From the NCBI GenBank assembly GCA_904387375.1, contig CAJFLE010000001.1, forward strand, positions 1 to 64,000: a DNA stretch of 64,000 nt, given 5' to 3'. This DNA comes from Candidatus Protoclostridium gallicola. GTDB lineage: Bacteria; Bacillota; Clostridia; Christensenellales; Pumilibacteraceae. This document shows, piece by piece, positions 53,655-62,354 of this stretch. Each line of letters starts with the position of its first letter. Position 1 is the first letter of the stretch. The position numbers and the translations under genes are program-made. The notes beneath the pieces were generated by a model. That model was given only the letters and a program-made list of their open reading frames with translations. It ran no database searches and was not told the origin of the DNA.

Positions 53655-55616
53655 ATGAAGAAAGATAAAGATAGAAAGAAGAAACGCCGCGCCGGGGATG
53701 CGCGGAAAGAGAAGAAAAGAAAGGGGAAGCCCGAAGGCAAGCTCGTCAGCGGCGTATACCGCGGCACGGGCAAGGGCTTCGCGTTCCTGACGCCGGACGA
53801 CGGCGGGGAGGATATATTCATTCCTCCCAAGGGACTGGGCGGCGCGCTCAACGGCGACCGTGTGACGGCGTACGTGCGCACCGACAAGGAAACGGGCAAG
53901 CGAGAGGCTTCGGTTAAGGAAGTGACCCAGCAGACGACGGTGTATGTCGTGGGCACTTATGCCGAAACCAGGGACGGCCGCCCCGCCATAGTGCCCGACG
54001 ACGGCAAGGTCTGCCGCATATTCATCGTCGAGGACATGGGCGGACTCAAACCCAAGCCCGGATATAAAGTGGTCGGTCAGCCGCTCGAACGCGACGGCGA
54101 CACTCTTTTCGGCACGCTTATAGAAGTGCTGGGCGAGCCTAACGTCATGGGCGTGGACATATTGTCGATCGCTCGCGCTTACGGCCTGAGCGAGGAGTTC
54201 CCGCCCGAAGTGGAGGCCGCCGCCCGCGACTCCGCTTTCGAAGTGAGCGAAGAGGAAAAAGCCGGCCGCGAGGACTTCCGCGGCGACACCGTGGTGACGA
54301 TAGACGGGCTGGACGCCAAGGATCTGGACGACGCGATCTGCGTCAAGCGCAAGGGCAAGGGCTACGAGCTGTACGTGCACATCGCCGATGTGTCGCATTA
54401 CGTGCGCGAAGGCGGCGTCATCGACAAGGAAGCGTTCAAACGCGGCACGAGCGTATACTTCCCGGGCTGCGTGTTCCCCATGCTCCCGCGCGAACTGTCC
54501 AACGGTATATGCTCGCTCAATCCGCAGGTGGACAGGCTCACGCTTTCCTGCATAATGGACATAGACGGCAGGGGAAAGATAACTTCGGCGCGCGTGACCA
54601 AAGGCCTTATAAAGACCAAACGCCGCATGAATTACGATAACGTCGCGGCCATTCTCGAAGGCGACGAGGCCGAACGCGCGGAGAACGCCGACGTGTGCGA
54701 AATGCTGGATACGGCGAAAGAGCTTGCCGTGCTGCTGAACGAACGCAGGACGGCGCGCGGCAGCATAGAGTTCGACCTGCCCGAAGCGAAGATAATACTG
54801 GACGACAAGGGCGTATGCACCGACGTGCAGCTGTACGAGCACAAGATCAGCCACATGGTCGTGGAAGAGTTCATGCTCGCCGCCAACGAATCGATCGCCG
54901 CCATGTTCGACAAAATGAAGGCGCCCTTCGTGTACCGCGTGCATGAAGCGCCTCCGCCCGAAAAGGAGCTCGCTTTCATCGATTATCTCGAAGCGCTGGG
55001 CATAAATTTCTCGGGCGGAACGCCCGCCGATTACGCCGCGCTTATGGAATCGGTCAAGGGCACGCCCAACGAGCGCGCCGTCAGTCGTATAGGTCTGCGC
55101 TCCATGTCCAAAGCCAAGTACATGACCAAGGACGCCGGACACTTCGGCCTCGCACTCAGATATTACTGCCACTTTACGTCGCCCATACGCCGCTATCCCG
55201 ATTTGCAGATCCACCGCATAATCTCGGCATATCTCGCCAAGGGCGGCGCGTATATCAAGCGTTATGCGAAAATCGTGACCGAAGCCGCCTCGCAGAGCTC
55301 GGTGCGCGAGCAGATCGCGCTTGCGGCGGAACGCCGTGCCGACGATATGAAGAAAGCGGAGTATATGAAAACGAAAGTGGGCGAGGAGTTCGACGCGACC
55401 GTATCGTCCGTGACCGAGTGGGGGCTGTTCGTGGAACTGCCCAACTGTATCGAAGGTCTGATCCGCAAGGAAGCGCTGGGCGAAGACGCCGAGTATAACG
55501 AAAAGCTGCATGTCATGAAAGTGGGCGACGCCGTCTGGACTATAGGCGCGTCCGTGCGGGTGAAGTGCGATTCGGTGGAAAACGGCAAGATCAATTTCGT
55601 TCCCGCGGAAAAATAA
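53655..55616 (+). CDS. rnr: Ribonuclease R
   Basis: 653 residues from ATG 53655; an in-frame TTG at 53643 lies in the terminator T tract. 3'-5' exoribonuclease. Very basic N-terminus (KKDKDRKKKRR), a cold-shock-type domain (GKGFAFLTPDDGGEDIFIPP), the RNB catalytic core with TIDGLDAKDLDDAI (metal-binding aspartates), CHFTSPIRRYPDL, and a C-terminal S1 domain (ATVSSVTEWGLFVELPN). Usually followed by smpB in Firmicutes; here a terminator follows. No ribosome binding site is evident. Confidence 0.94.
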   Translation: MKKDKDRKKKRRAGDARKEKKRKGKPEGKLVSGVYRGTGKGFAFLTPDDGGEDIFIPPKGLGGALNGDRVTAYVRTDKETGKREASVKEVTQQTTVYVVGTYAETRDGRPAIVPDDGKVCRIFIVEDMGGLKPKPGYKVVGQPLERDGDTLFGTLIEVLGEPNVMGVDILSIARAYGLSEEFPPEVEAAARDSAFEVSEEEKAGREDFRGDTVVTIDGLDAKDLDDAICVKRKGKGYELYVHIADVSHYVREGGVIDKEAFKRGTSVYFPGCVFPMLPRELSNGICSLNPQVDRLTLSCIMDIDGRGKITSARVTKGLIKTKRRMNYDNVAAILEGDEAERAENADVCEMLDTAKELAVLLNERRTARGSIEFDLPEAKIILDDKGVCTDVQLYEHKISHMVVEEFMLAANESIAAMFDKMKAPFVYRVHEAPPPEKELAFIDYLEALGINFSGGTPADYAALMESVKGTPNERAVSRIGLRSMSKAKYMTKDAGHFGLALRYYCHFTSPIRRYPDLQIHRIISAYLAKGGAYIKRYAKIVTEAASQSSVREQIALAAERRADDMKKAEYMKTKVGEEFDATVSSVTEWGLFVELPNCIEGLIRKEALGEDAEYNEKLHVMKVGDAVWTIGASVRVKCDSVENGKINFVPAEK

Positions 55617-55645
55617 AACGAACGTTCGTAAAGATTTTCAGGCTT

Positions 55646-55678
55646 CAGAGAGATCCGGCAATCCGGGTCTCTTTTTTC
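55646..55678 (+). terminator. Terminator after rnr
   Basis: GAGATCCGG, CAAT loop, CCGGGTCTC, then TTTTTT. Confidence 0.9.
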
Positions 55679-55696
55679 GTTACGTTTTAATATTTG

Positions 55697-55731
55697 TTTG
55701 GAAAAAATGGGAAAAAAATGGTCGTTAGGGG
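55697..55731 (+). promoter_or_regulatory. Candidate MraZ operator
   Basis: Four TGG/GGG-type repeats (TTTGG 55697, ATGGG 55707, ATGGT 55718, TAGGGG 55726) spaced 8-11 bases apart, directly before the -35 box. MraZ is known to bind tandem TGGG-like repeats with this helical spacing upstream of its own operon. Confidence 0.5.
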
Positions 55732-55760
55732 TTGACTTTGGTTAGATTGTATGTTAATAT
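55732..55760 (+). promoter_or_regulatory. Promoter of the mraZ (dcw) operon
   Basis: TTGACT (55732-55737), 17-base spacer, TAATAT (55755-55760), 33 bases before the GTG start. Confidence 0.65.
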
Positions 55761-55793
55761 ATACATAACGATACCGAGAAAGGAGGGAGAGCC

Positions 55794-56231
55794 GTGTTTC
55801 TGACAGGCAGGAGCAGTCATCAGCTCGACGACAAAGGCAGAATAAGAATACCGGCCAAGTTCAAAGACGCGCTCGGCCCCAATCCTTATATTACCGTCGG
55901 AAAGGATCACTGTCTTTACATTTTCCCCAGAGATACCGCCGAGAAAATACTGACCGGCAGGTTCGAAGGCGTGGACGGCTATTCCGACGATCCGCAGCTC
56001 GACGTCATGCGTAAGATATTCTCTCGCGGCGACTTCGTGGAAGAGGACAAACAGGGCAGAATAACGCTCCCGTCCTATCTGCTGGAATACGGCGGTATCA
56101 CCAAGAATGTCATCAGCATAGGAGTGCGCGACCGCGTGGAGCTTTGGGCGGAGGACGTATGGCAGGCTTACGACAGCTCCATAAACCTCGACGATATTTT
56201 CAAGAGCGTCGGCACGTCCGCGGCAAACTGA
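55794..56231 (+). CDS. mraZ: Transcriptional regulator MraZ
   Basis: 145 residues, GTG start with AAGGAGGG upstream. Two AbrB-like SpoVT domains, each with the DxxGRxxxP signature (LDDKGRIRIPAKF; EDKQGRITLPSYL). Represses or tunes the division and cell-wall cluster that it heads. One base separates its stop from the rsmH start. Confidence 0.96.
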   Translation: MFLTGRSSHQLDDKGRIRIPAKFKDALGPNPYITVGKDHCLYIFPRDTAEKILTGRFEGVDGYSDDPQLDVMRKIFSRGDFVEEDKQGRITLPSYLLEYGGITKNVISIGVRDRVELWAEDVWQAYDSSINLDDIFKSVGTSAAN

Positions 56232-56232
56232 T

Positions 56233-57156
56233 ATGTTTTATCACACATCCGTCATGCCGGCGGAAGTGCTCGAAGCGCTCCGCGTAAAAGCCGGCGGCCT
56301 GTACTTCGACGGTACGCTGGGCGGCGGCGGACATTCGCTGGAAATACTCAGGCGCGGCGGCCGCGTGATCGCGACTGACCTCGACGGCGACGCCATAGCA
56401 TACGCCTCGGCGCTGTTCGACGGGGAAGGCTTCGCGGGCAGATACGAACTCATCCGCGGCAACTTCAAAAACTTTTCCGCGTTTATGGACGAACGCGGCG
56501 TCGCGAGCATCGACGGCGCGCTGCTCGATCTCGGCGTTTCTTCGCACCAGTTCGACGAACCGTCGCGCGGATTTTCGTACAGGTTCGACGCACGTCTGGA
56601 CATGCGTATGAACACCGATCAGGAACTTTCCGCATACGACGTTGTCAACGGCTATACCGCGGCGGAGCTGACGAGAATACTGTACGAGTACGGCGAAGAA
56701 CCTTTTGCGAAAAGGATAGCCGCAAATATAGTAAGAGAACGCGAAAAATCGCCCGTGGAAACGACGGGCAGACTGACGGAAATAATAGAGCGGAGCGTGC
56801 CGCACCGCAAGGGCGGACACCCCGCAAAACAGACCTTCCAGGCGCTGCGCATAGAAGTGAACGGCGAGCTGGACGGACTGGGCAGGGCGGTGGAAGACAT
56901 TGCCCGCAGACTGAAAACGGGCGGACGGATATGCGTGCTCACGTTCCATTCTCTGGAAGACCGGATCGTGAAACGCACGCTCCGGACCATGGCGACGGAC
57001 TGTCTGTGCGACAAGTCGCTGCCGGTATGCGTGTGCGGACACAAAGCCGAAGTGAAACTCGTGAAAGTAAACGGAAACGGCAGAGCCGGCGCAGAGGAGC
57101 TGAAACGTAACTCGCGAAGCAGCAGCGCAACTCTCAGAGTTGCGGAAAGAATATAA
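56233..57156 (+). CDS. rsmH: 16S rRNA (cytosine1402-N4)-methyltransferase
   Basis: 307 residues. SAM-binding YFDGTLGGGGHSLEIL, then DLGVSSHQFD and RGFSYRFDARLDMRM, and FHSLEDRIVK near the end: the RsmH (MraW) pattern. Standard second gene of the dcw cluster. Confidence 0.96.
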   Translation: MFYHTSVMPAEVLEALRVKAGGLYFDGTLGGGGHSLEILRRGGRVIATDLDGDAIAYASALFDGEGFAGRYELIRGNFKNFSAFMDERGVASIDGALLDLGVSSHQFDEPSRGFSYRFDARLDMRMNTDQELSAYDVVNGYTAAELTRILYEYGEEPFAKRIAANIVREREKSPVETTGRLTEIIERSVPHRKGGHPAKQTFQALRIEVNGELDGLGRAVEDIARRLKTGGRICVLTFHSLEDRIVKRTLRTMATDCLCDKSLPVCVCGHKAEVKLVKVNGNGRAGAEELKRNSRSSSATLRVAERI

Positions 57157-57202
57157 CATAATGAACCGCAATTTGTAATATAATTCAAGGCAGGGAAATA
57201 AA

Positions 57203-57937
57203 ATGGTAACGAGCAAAAGACGCATCGAAAGAGATGAGGACAGATACGGCGGCTTCGCTGCAGGCGATACCTATATCGAAGACGCGACGACTGAAAGGGA
57301 ATTCAGCGACGATATACTTCAGATGCGCAGCTATGTTGCCGCGCCGGAGCGCAGGGAAAGGACGGAAACCGTCCGCCCCGCGGAACCGGAAGCTCCCGCT
57401 CCGAAAAAAGCCGAACCCGAGGTCAGACCGGTCGAGAGACCGGCGCGTGCCGAGGAAACGTTCGCAAGACCGGAGCAGCCGCCTGAAAGAAAGAACATAC
57501 GCGATCTCATGCCAAAGATCGTAAGCCGTAAGCGCAGCGCGGAAATCGAGCGTCCCGCCGAAACTCCCGTCGTGCACGAGAAAAAGCTGCCCGCGTCAGC
57601 CAAGAAGGCGCTTATCATATACATGACCGTAGTGCTTGCGGTCGTGATCGGCATAATCGCGACGGGCGTCGCCGTAAGCAGCGTTTCCGCGCAGGTGGCG
57701 GACTTCGAGTCGACAATAGCGCAGCAGGAAGAAACGATCGCAAGCCAGCGCGAGGATCTTGCGGTACTGTCCGACGACGGAGCGATCACCGCTCGTGCCG
57801 AAGAACTCGGCATGGTTGCGATCGAAGAAGACGACATCGGCAGCTACGACAGGCTGGAGATCGGCGGCAATACCGAAGACGAAAGCGGGGTGTTCGACAA
57901 TATCCGCGACTGGTTCAATTCGGTATTCGGAGGCTGA
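57203..57937 (+). CDS. ftsL: FtsL-type cell division protein with long N-terminal extension
   Basis: 244 residues. About 130 residues of charged, Pro/Glu/Arg-rich cytoplasmic sequence, one membrane helix (about 135-157), then a coiled-coil segment (VADFESTIAQQEETIASQREDL) and an acidic tail. Topology and position between rsmH and the PBP identify FtsL; sequence similarity in this family is low, and typical FtsL has only ~100-120 residues. Confidence 0.75.
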   Translation: MVTSKRRIERDEDRYGGFAAGDTYIEDATTEREFSDDILQMRSYVAAPERRERTETVRPAEPEAPAPKKAEPEVRPVERPARAEETFARPEQPPERKNIRDLMPKIVSRKRSAEIERPAETPVVHEKKLPASAKKALIIYMTVVLAVVIGIIATGVAVSSVSAQVADFESTIAQQEETIASQREDLAVLSDDGAITARAEELGMVAIEEDDIGSYDRLEIGGNTEDESGVFDNIRDWFNSVFGG

Positions 57938-57942
57938 TCTGA

Positions 57943-59850
57943 TTGTATCAAAGCAACGGCATATCAAAGATACGAAAGAGGTTATTGATAGTAATAATAT
58001 CAATAGCCTTTTTGTTTTGCCTGCTTGCGGGCAGGCTGTTTTTTCTGCAGATAATTCAGGGCGGCTTTCTGTCGTCAAAGGCGACCGATCAGTGGTACCG
58101 CGACATTCCGCTTAACGCGCCCCGCGGAATAATATACGACGCGGGCGGAGAAGTGCTCGCAGACAACGAAACGGTATATACCGTGTATCTGCGTCCCAAC
58201 GCCGTGACCGACGATGACGCCGTCGTCGAGCTGCTGTCGTCCGAACTTAACATCGGCGCCGGGTCCGTGGAAGAAAAACTGGCGCAGAGCAGCAGCGAGG
58301 TGACTGTCGCAAGGCGCGTCGGAGCGGACGCCGCCGCGGCCATAGACGATGCCGGGCTTGCCGGCGTATACTGCGTGGCCGGATATACGCGCAGCTATCC
58401 GCACGGCAGCATGCTGTCCAAAGTCATAGGCTTTACCAATATAGATAACGTCGGGCAGAACGGCCTGGAGGGTTATTACGACCGCTATCTCGCCGGCGTG
58501 GACGGCTATCTGTACTCGGACGCGGACATAGCCGGCCGTGAGATAGAGGACGGCGTGACGCGGTACGTGCCCGCCGTGCCCGGCTGCGATCTTACGCTTA
58601 CCGTGGACTCTGACATTCAGGCGTTTGCAGAGAGCGCAGTGGTCGCGGCGCAGCTGGAATGGGGCGCGAAGTCTTGCTCTGCCATAGTAATGGACGTAAA
58701 CACGGGCGGCATAAAGGCGATGGCGTCTTATCCTTCATACGATCTCAACGACATTCCGCGCGACGACATAGATCTGCTCAACGAGCTGTCTAAAAATTCG
58801 CTCGTGACCGACGTGTACGAGCCGGGTTCGACATTTAAGATTTTCACTACCGCCGCCGCACTGGAAAACGGCGTCGCCGGCGACGACAGCAGATATTACT
58901 GCAACGGCAGCATGACGGTGGACGGCCAGCGCATACGCTGCTGGCGTACGATAGGCCACGGTTCGCAGACGCTTGCCGAAGGCGTGTGCAACAGCTGCAA
59001 CGTCGTGTTCATGAATCTCGCGCTGTCGCTGGGTACGGAACGCCTTTACGATACGCTGGAATCCTTCGGGTTCGGCAGCAAGACGGGCATCGACTTTTTC
59101 GGTGAAAGCAGCGGCATAATGATGAGCGAGAGCAGCGTCAAGAACGTCGATCTCGCGCGCATAGGTTTCGGGCAGGCGGTAGCGGTCACTCCCGTGCAGC
59201 TCATAAGCGGAGTGTGCGCGGCGGTCAACGGCGGCACGCTGTACGAACCGTATTTTCTCGAAAAAGTGACGGGCACGGACGGCAGAACGGTATACGAGCA
59301 CTCTCCCGAGGTGCGCGGCAATCCCGTAAGCGCTGAAACGAGCGCGAAGCTGCGCGAACTGCTTGTCGGCGTCGTGGAAAACGGCGGCGGTTCAAAGGCC
59401 GCGGTGAGCGGCATAAAGGTGGGCGGCAAGACGGGTACGGCTCAGAAATACGAGGACGGGCACGTGGCGCAGGGCAAGTACGTATCTTCCTTCGTCGGAT
59501 TCGCTCCCGCCGACGATCCGGAATACGCCGTGCTGTTCATCGTCGACGAACCGTCCGGATATACGTATTACGGCAGTCTGACCGCGGCGCCTTACGCCGG
59601 CATAATCTTTTCCCGCATCGCCGACGCCGAAGGCTGGCAGCGCTTTGACGAAGCCGCCGTCACATATATCGAAATGCCCGAGGTTACCGGAATGGACGCC
59701 GCGGCTGCCGTCGCCCTGCTCGAAGATATGGGGCTGGAAGTCGAACTCGTCGGCAGCGGCACGGTGCTGTCCACGACTCCCGCGGCAGGACTGCAGGTCG
59801 CCGTAGGCGACGTCGTGCTCGTGCGGGCGGAGGGCGGCGACACGTCGTAG
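57943..59850 (+). CDS. Class B penicillin-binding protein (FtsI/SpoVD type) with PASTA domain
   Basis: 635 residues, TTG start nine bases after GGAGG. Membrane helix at about 14-33, dimerisation domain (DIPLNAPRGIIYDAGG), then transpeptidase motifs SxxK in GSTFKIFT, SCN in CNSCNVVF and KTG in GGKTGTAQ, and one C-terminal PASTA repeat (MPEVTGMDAAAAVALL). Cross-links septal peptidoglycan. The PASTA domain suggests the SpoVD-like branch; with only one such gene here it may serve vegetative division. Confidence 0.92.
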   Translation: MYQSNGISKIRKRLLIVIISIAFLFCLLAGRLFFLQIIQGGFLSSKATDQWYRDIPLNAPRGIIYDAGGEVLADNETVYTVYLRPNAVTDDDAVVELLSSELNIGAGSVEEKLAQSSSEVTVARRVGADAAAAIDDAGLAGVYCVAGYTRSYPHGSMLSKVIGFTNIDNVGQNGLEGYYDRYLAGVDGYLYSDADIAGREIEDGVTRYVPAVPGCDLTLTVDSDIQAFAESAVVAAQLEWGAKSCSAIVMDVNTGGIKAMASYPSYDLNDIPRDDIDLLNELSKNSLVTDVYEPGSTFKIFTTAAALENGVAGDDSRYYCNGSMTVDGQRIRCWRTIGHGSQTLAEGVCNSCNVVFMNLALSLGTERLYDTLESFGFGSKTGIDFFGESSGIMMSESSVKNVDLARIGFGQAVAVTPVQLISGVCAAVNGGTLYEPYFLEKVTGTDGRTVYEHSPEVRGNPVSAETSAKLRELLVGVVENGGGSKAAVSGIKVGGKTGTAQKYEDGHVAQGKYVSSFVGFAPADDPEYAVLFIVDEPSGYTYYGSLTAAPYAGIIFSRIADAEGWQRFDEAAVTYIEMPEVTGMDAAAAVALLEDMGLEVELVGSGTVLSTTPAAGLQVAVGDVVLVRAEGGDTS

Positions 59851-59906
59851 ACCGCGCGAAATTTGACTACTTTTGCACGCCGCGGGACACGGGTCTTCAA
59901 ATGATT

Positions 59907-59912
59907 TATAAT
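59907..59912 (+). promoter_or_regulatory. Possible internal promoter before murE
   Basis: TATAAT with GGGACA 17 bases upstream (59884-59889), in the 84-base gap before murE. Confidence 0.35.
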
Positions 59913-59934
59913 GGTGCAGGCAAGGAGATAAAAC

Positions 59935-61335
59935 ATGCTGCTCGGTAAAATATTTGGAAACGGATCGGATATGGAAATCAGGGGCATCGGCTACGGCGGC
60001 AAGTGCGCCGAGGGCGACCTCTATTTCTGCCTGCATGACGGCGACCGCCTCGCGCGCGACATAGTTTTCGCCCGGGAGCGCGGCGCCGCCGCAATAGCGG
60101 CGGGGAGCGAAGTGCGGTCGGACATTCCGTCGTTCGTCTGCGAAGACGTGCGCGCAAAGTTCGCGCTCGCGTCGGCGGCCTTTTACGGCAATCCCTCGGA
60201 CAGGCTCACTCTCGTGGGCGTGACGGGCACCAACGGCAAAACCACGACGACGCACATCATAAAAAGCATCATGGAAGCGGCGGGGCACAAGGTAGGACTT
60301 ATAGGTACGAACGGAGTATCGCTTGCGGGCGACGAGTCCGCTCCCACGCTGACTACGCCAGACCCTCCCGAACTGCACCGCACGCTCGCGGACATGCTTG
60401 CCCGCGGAGCCGACACCGTAGTCATGGAGGTGTCGGCGCACGCCCTCGCGCTGAAAAAGACGGAAGGCATACGCTTCGCCGTGTCAGCGTTCACCAATCT
60501 GACGCAGGATCATCTCGACTTTTTCGGCAGCATGGAAAAGTATGCCGCCGCGAAAAAATCGCTGTTCGATCCCGCGCGCTCGGCCGCGGCCGCGATCAAC
60601 GTAGACGACGAAACGGGCATAGAGATAGCCCGTTCCGCAATGATCCCCGTGGTCACTTACGGCTGCGAAAACCCCAGCGACGTGTTCGGCATAGACTACC
60701 GCGCGAGCGAAAAGGGCTGCCGCTTTGTGGCCAACGTCATGGACGACATCATGGTGCTGGACTACTGCGCACCCGGCAGATTCAATATGAGCAACGTGCT
60801 GTGCGCCGCCGCCGTGGCGAAAATGCTGGGCGTTGGCGCGCCTGCGATAAAGCGCGGAGTGAAAAACGTCCGCAGAGTGGACGGACGTTTCGAAATAATA
60901 AGCCGCGGCGGCAAGCGCGTCGTCGTGGATTACGCGCATACCCCGGACGGCCTGGGTAAAATACTGCGCGCCGTGCGCGAGATAACCGACGGCCGCGTCA
61001 TCGCGGTGTTCGGCTGCGGCGGCGACCGCGATACGGGTAAGCGCGCCGTGATGGGCGAGATAGCGGACGAGCTTGCCGATTTCGCCGTGATCACGAGCGA
61101 CAACCCACGCTCCGAAGATCCGGTCGGCATAATGAATCAGATCGCCTCCGGGTTCGTCTCGCACAATTATAAGATGATATCCGACCGCCGCGAGGGCATA
61201 AAATACGCGCTGGATATGTGCGGCGCGGGCGATACCGTGGTCGTGGCCGGCAAAGGTCACGAGAAAACGCAGGAAACGGCGGGCGTGAAAACGAGATTCT
61301 CCGACGCGGAAACGGTGAAGGAACTCCTGGGATGA
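59935..61335 (+). CDS. murE: UDP-MurNAc-tripeptide synthetase (meso-diaminopimelate type)
   Basis: 466 residues. Ligase adding the third stem-peptide residue. ATP loop GVTGTNGKTTTTHI at about 95-108, NLTQDHLDFFGSM, VVDYAHTPDG, and the DNPR motif (SDNPRSEDPVGIM) that selects meso-diaminopimelate over lysine. AAGGAG site. Overlaps mraY by four bases. Confidence 0.94.
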   Translation: MLLGKIFGNGSDMEIRGIGYGGKCAEGDLYFCLHDGDRLARDIVFARERGAAAIAAGSEVRSDIPSFVCEDVRAKFALASAAFYGNPSDRLTLVGVTGTNGKTTTTHIIKSIMEAAGHKVGLIGTNGVSLAGDESAPTLTTPDPPELHRTLADMLARGADTVVMEVSAHALALKKTEGIRFAVSAFTNLTQDHLDFFGSMEKYAAAKKSLFDPARSAAAAINVDDETGIEIARSAMIPVVTYGCENPSDVFGIDYRASEKGCRFVANVMDDIMVLDYCAPGRFNMSNVLCAAAVAKMLGVGAPAIKRGVKNVRRVDGRFEIISRGGKRVVVDYAHTPDGLGKILRAVREITDGRVIAVFGCGGDRDTGKRAVMGEIADELADFAVITSDNPRSEDPVGIMNQIASGFVSHNYKMISDRREGIKYALDMCGAGDTVVVAGKGHEKTQETAGVKTRFSDAETVKELLG

Positions 61336-62318
61336 TACGCGTCCTGATCGGCTTCGTGCTTTCGCTGCTGCTTGCCGCCGCGCTCATGCCTTTCGTGATA
61401 AGGCTTGCGGACAGGCTTAAGGCGAAGCAGCCCATTCTGCACTACGTAAAGAGCCATTCGGTCAAAAGCGGCACGCCCACCATGGGCGGCATGGGAATAA
61501 TAGCCGCCGCGGCGCTGCCGTTCGCGGTGCTGCTGCGGGGCGAAAGCTCGGCGGCGATCGTCTGCCTTATCGTGACCGCGGGATACGGCATCGTGGGATT
61601 TACCGACGATTTCATAAAAGTGCATTTCCGCCATAACGAAGGGCTGAGCGCACGCTGGAAACTCGCGTTGCAGTTCGTAATCGCCTGCCTGATTTCGGCA
61701 TACGCTTTTTTCGGCACGTCTGCGGGCGGGCGCATATATATCCCGTTCGTGAATACCGCCGTTGATCTGTCGTATTTCGCGCTCGCGTATTACGTATTCG
61801 TCTTTCTCGCGTTCACCAATTCCGTCAACCTTACCGACGGGCTGGACGGTCTGGCCGGCAGCGTCACTGCGGTGTTTCTGACCGTGTTCGCACTGCTGAT
61901 GCTGATAGTCTGCGCGTTCGAGCCGACGGACGGGCAGGTGAACGAACTGCTGCTGATGTCCTGTTTCTGCGGCGCGCTGTGCGGCTTTCTGTGTTTCAAC
62001 AGATATCCGGCGCGCATATTCATGGGCGACACCGGCTCTCTCGCGCTGGGCGGTCTGCTCGCGTCGCTGTCCGTGCTGACCGGCCTGTCGCTGTCCGCCG
62101 CGATCATAGGCATAATGTACGTTGCGAGCTCCGTGTCCGTCATCGTGCAGGTGGCGTGGTTCAAGCTGACCGGAAAACGCGTGTTTCTCATGGCGCCGCT
62201 GCACCACCATTTCGAGCAGAAGGGCGTGCACGAGAATCACATAGTGGCGGGGTATACGGCGGCGACCGCGGTTGCAGGCGCGTCGGTCATACTGCTTTCC
62301 GTTATTTTTACCGTATGA
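61332..62318 (+). CDS. mraY: Phospho-MurNAc-pentapeptide-transferase
   Basis: 328 residues from ATG 61332, overlapping the murE stop. Ten-helix membrane enzyme making lipid I: KSGTPTMGGMG, VGFTDDFIKVH (catalytic Asp pair), NLTDGLDGLAG, FMGDTGSLALGG and MAPLHHHFE. murF, usually found between murE and mraY, is absent. Confidence 0.96.
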   Translation: MIRVLIGFVLSLLLAAALMPFVIRLADRLKAKQPILHYVKSHSVKSGTPTMGGMGIIAAAALPFAVLLRGESSAAIVCLIVTAGYGIVGFTDDFIKVHFRHNEGLSARWKLALQFVIACLISAYAFFGTSAGGRIYIPFVNTAVDLSYFALAYYVFVFLAFTNSVNLTDGLDGLAGSVTAVFLTVFALLMLIVCAFEPTDGQVNELLLMSCFCGALCGFLCFNRYPARIFMGDTGSLALGGLLASLSVLTGLSLSAAIIGIMYVASSVSVIVQVAWFKLTGKRVFLMAPLHHHFEQKGVHENHIVAGYTAATAVAGASVILLSVIFTV

Positions 62319-62354
62319 CGGTATTTCCCGACTTTTGCCGTCATAATATTTATT

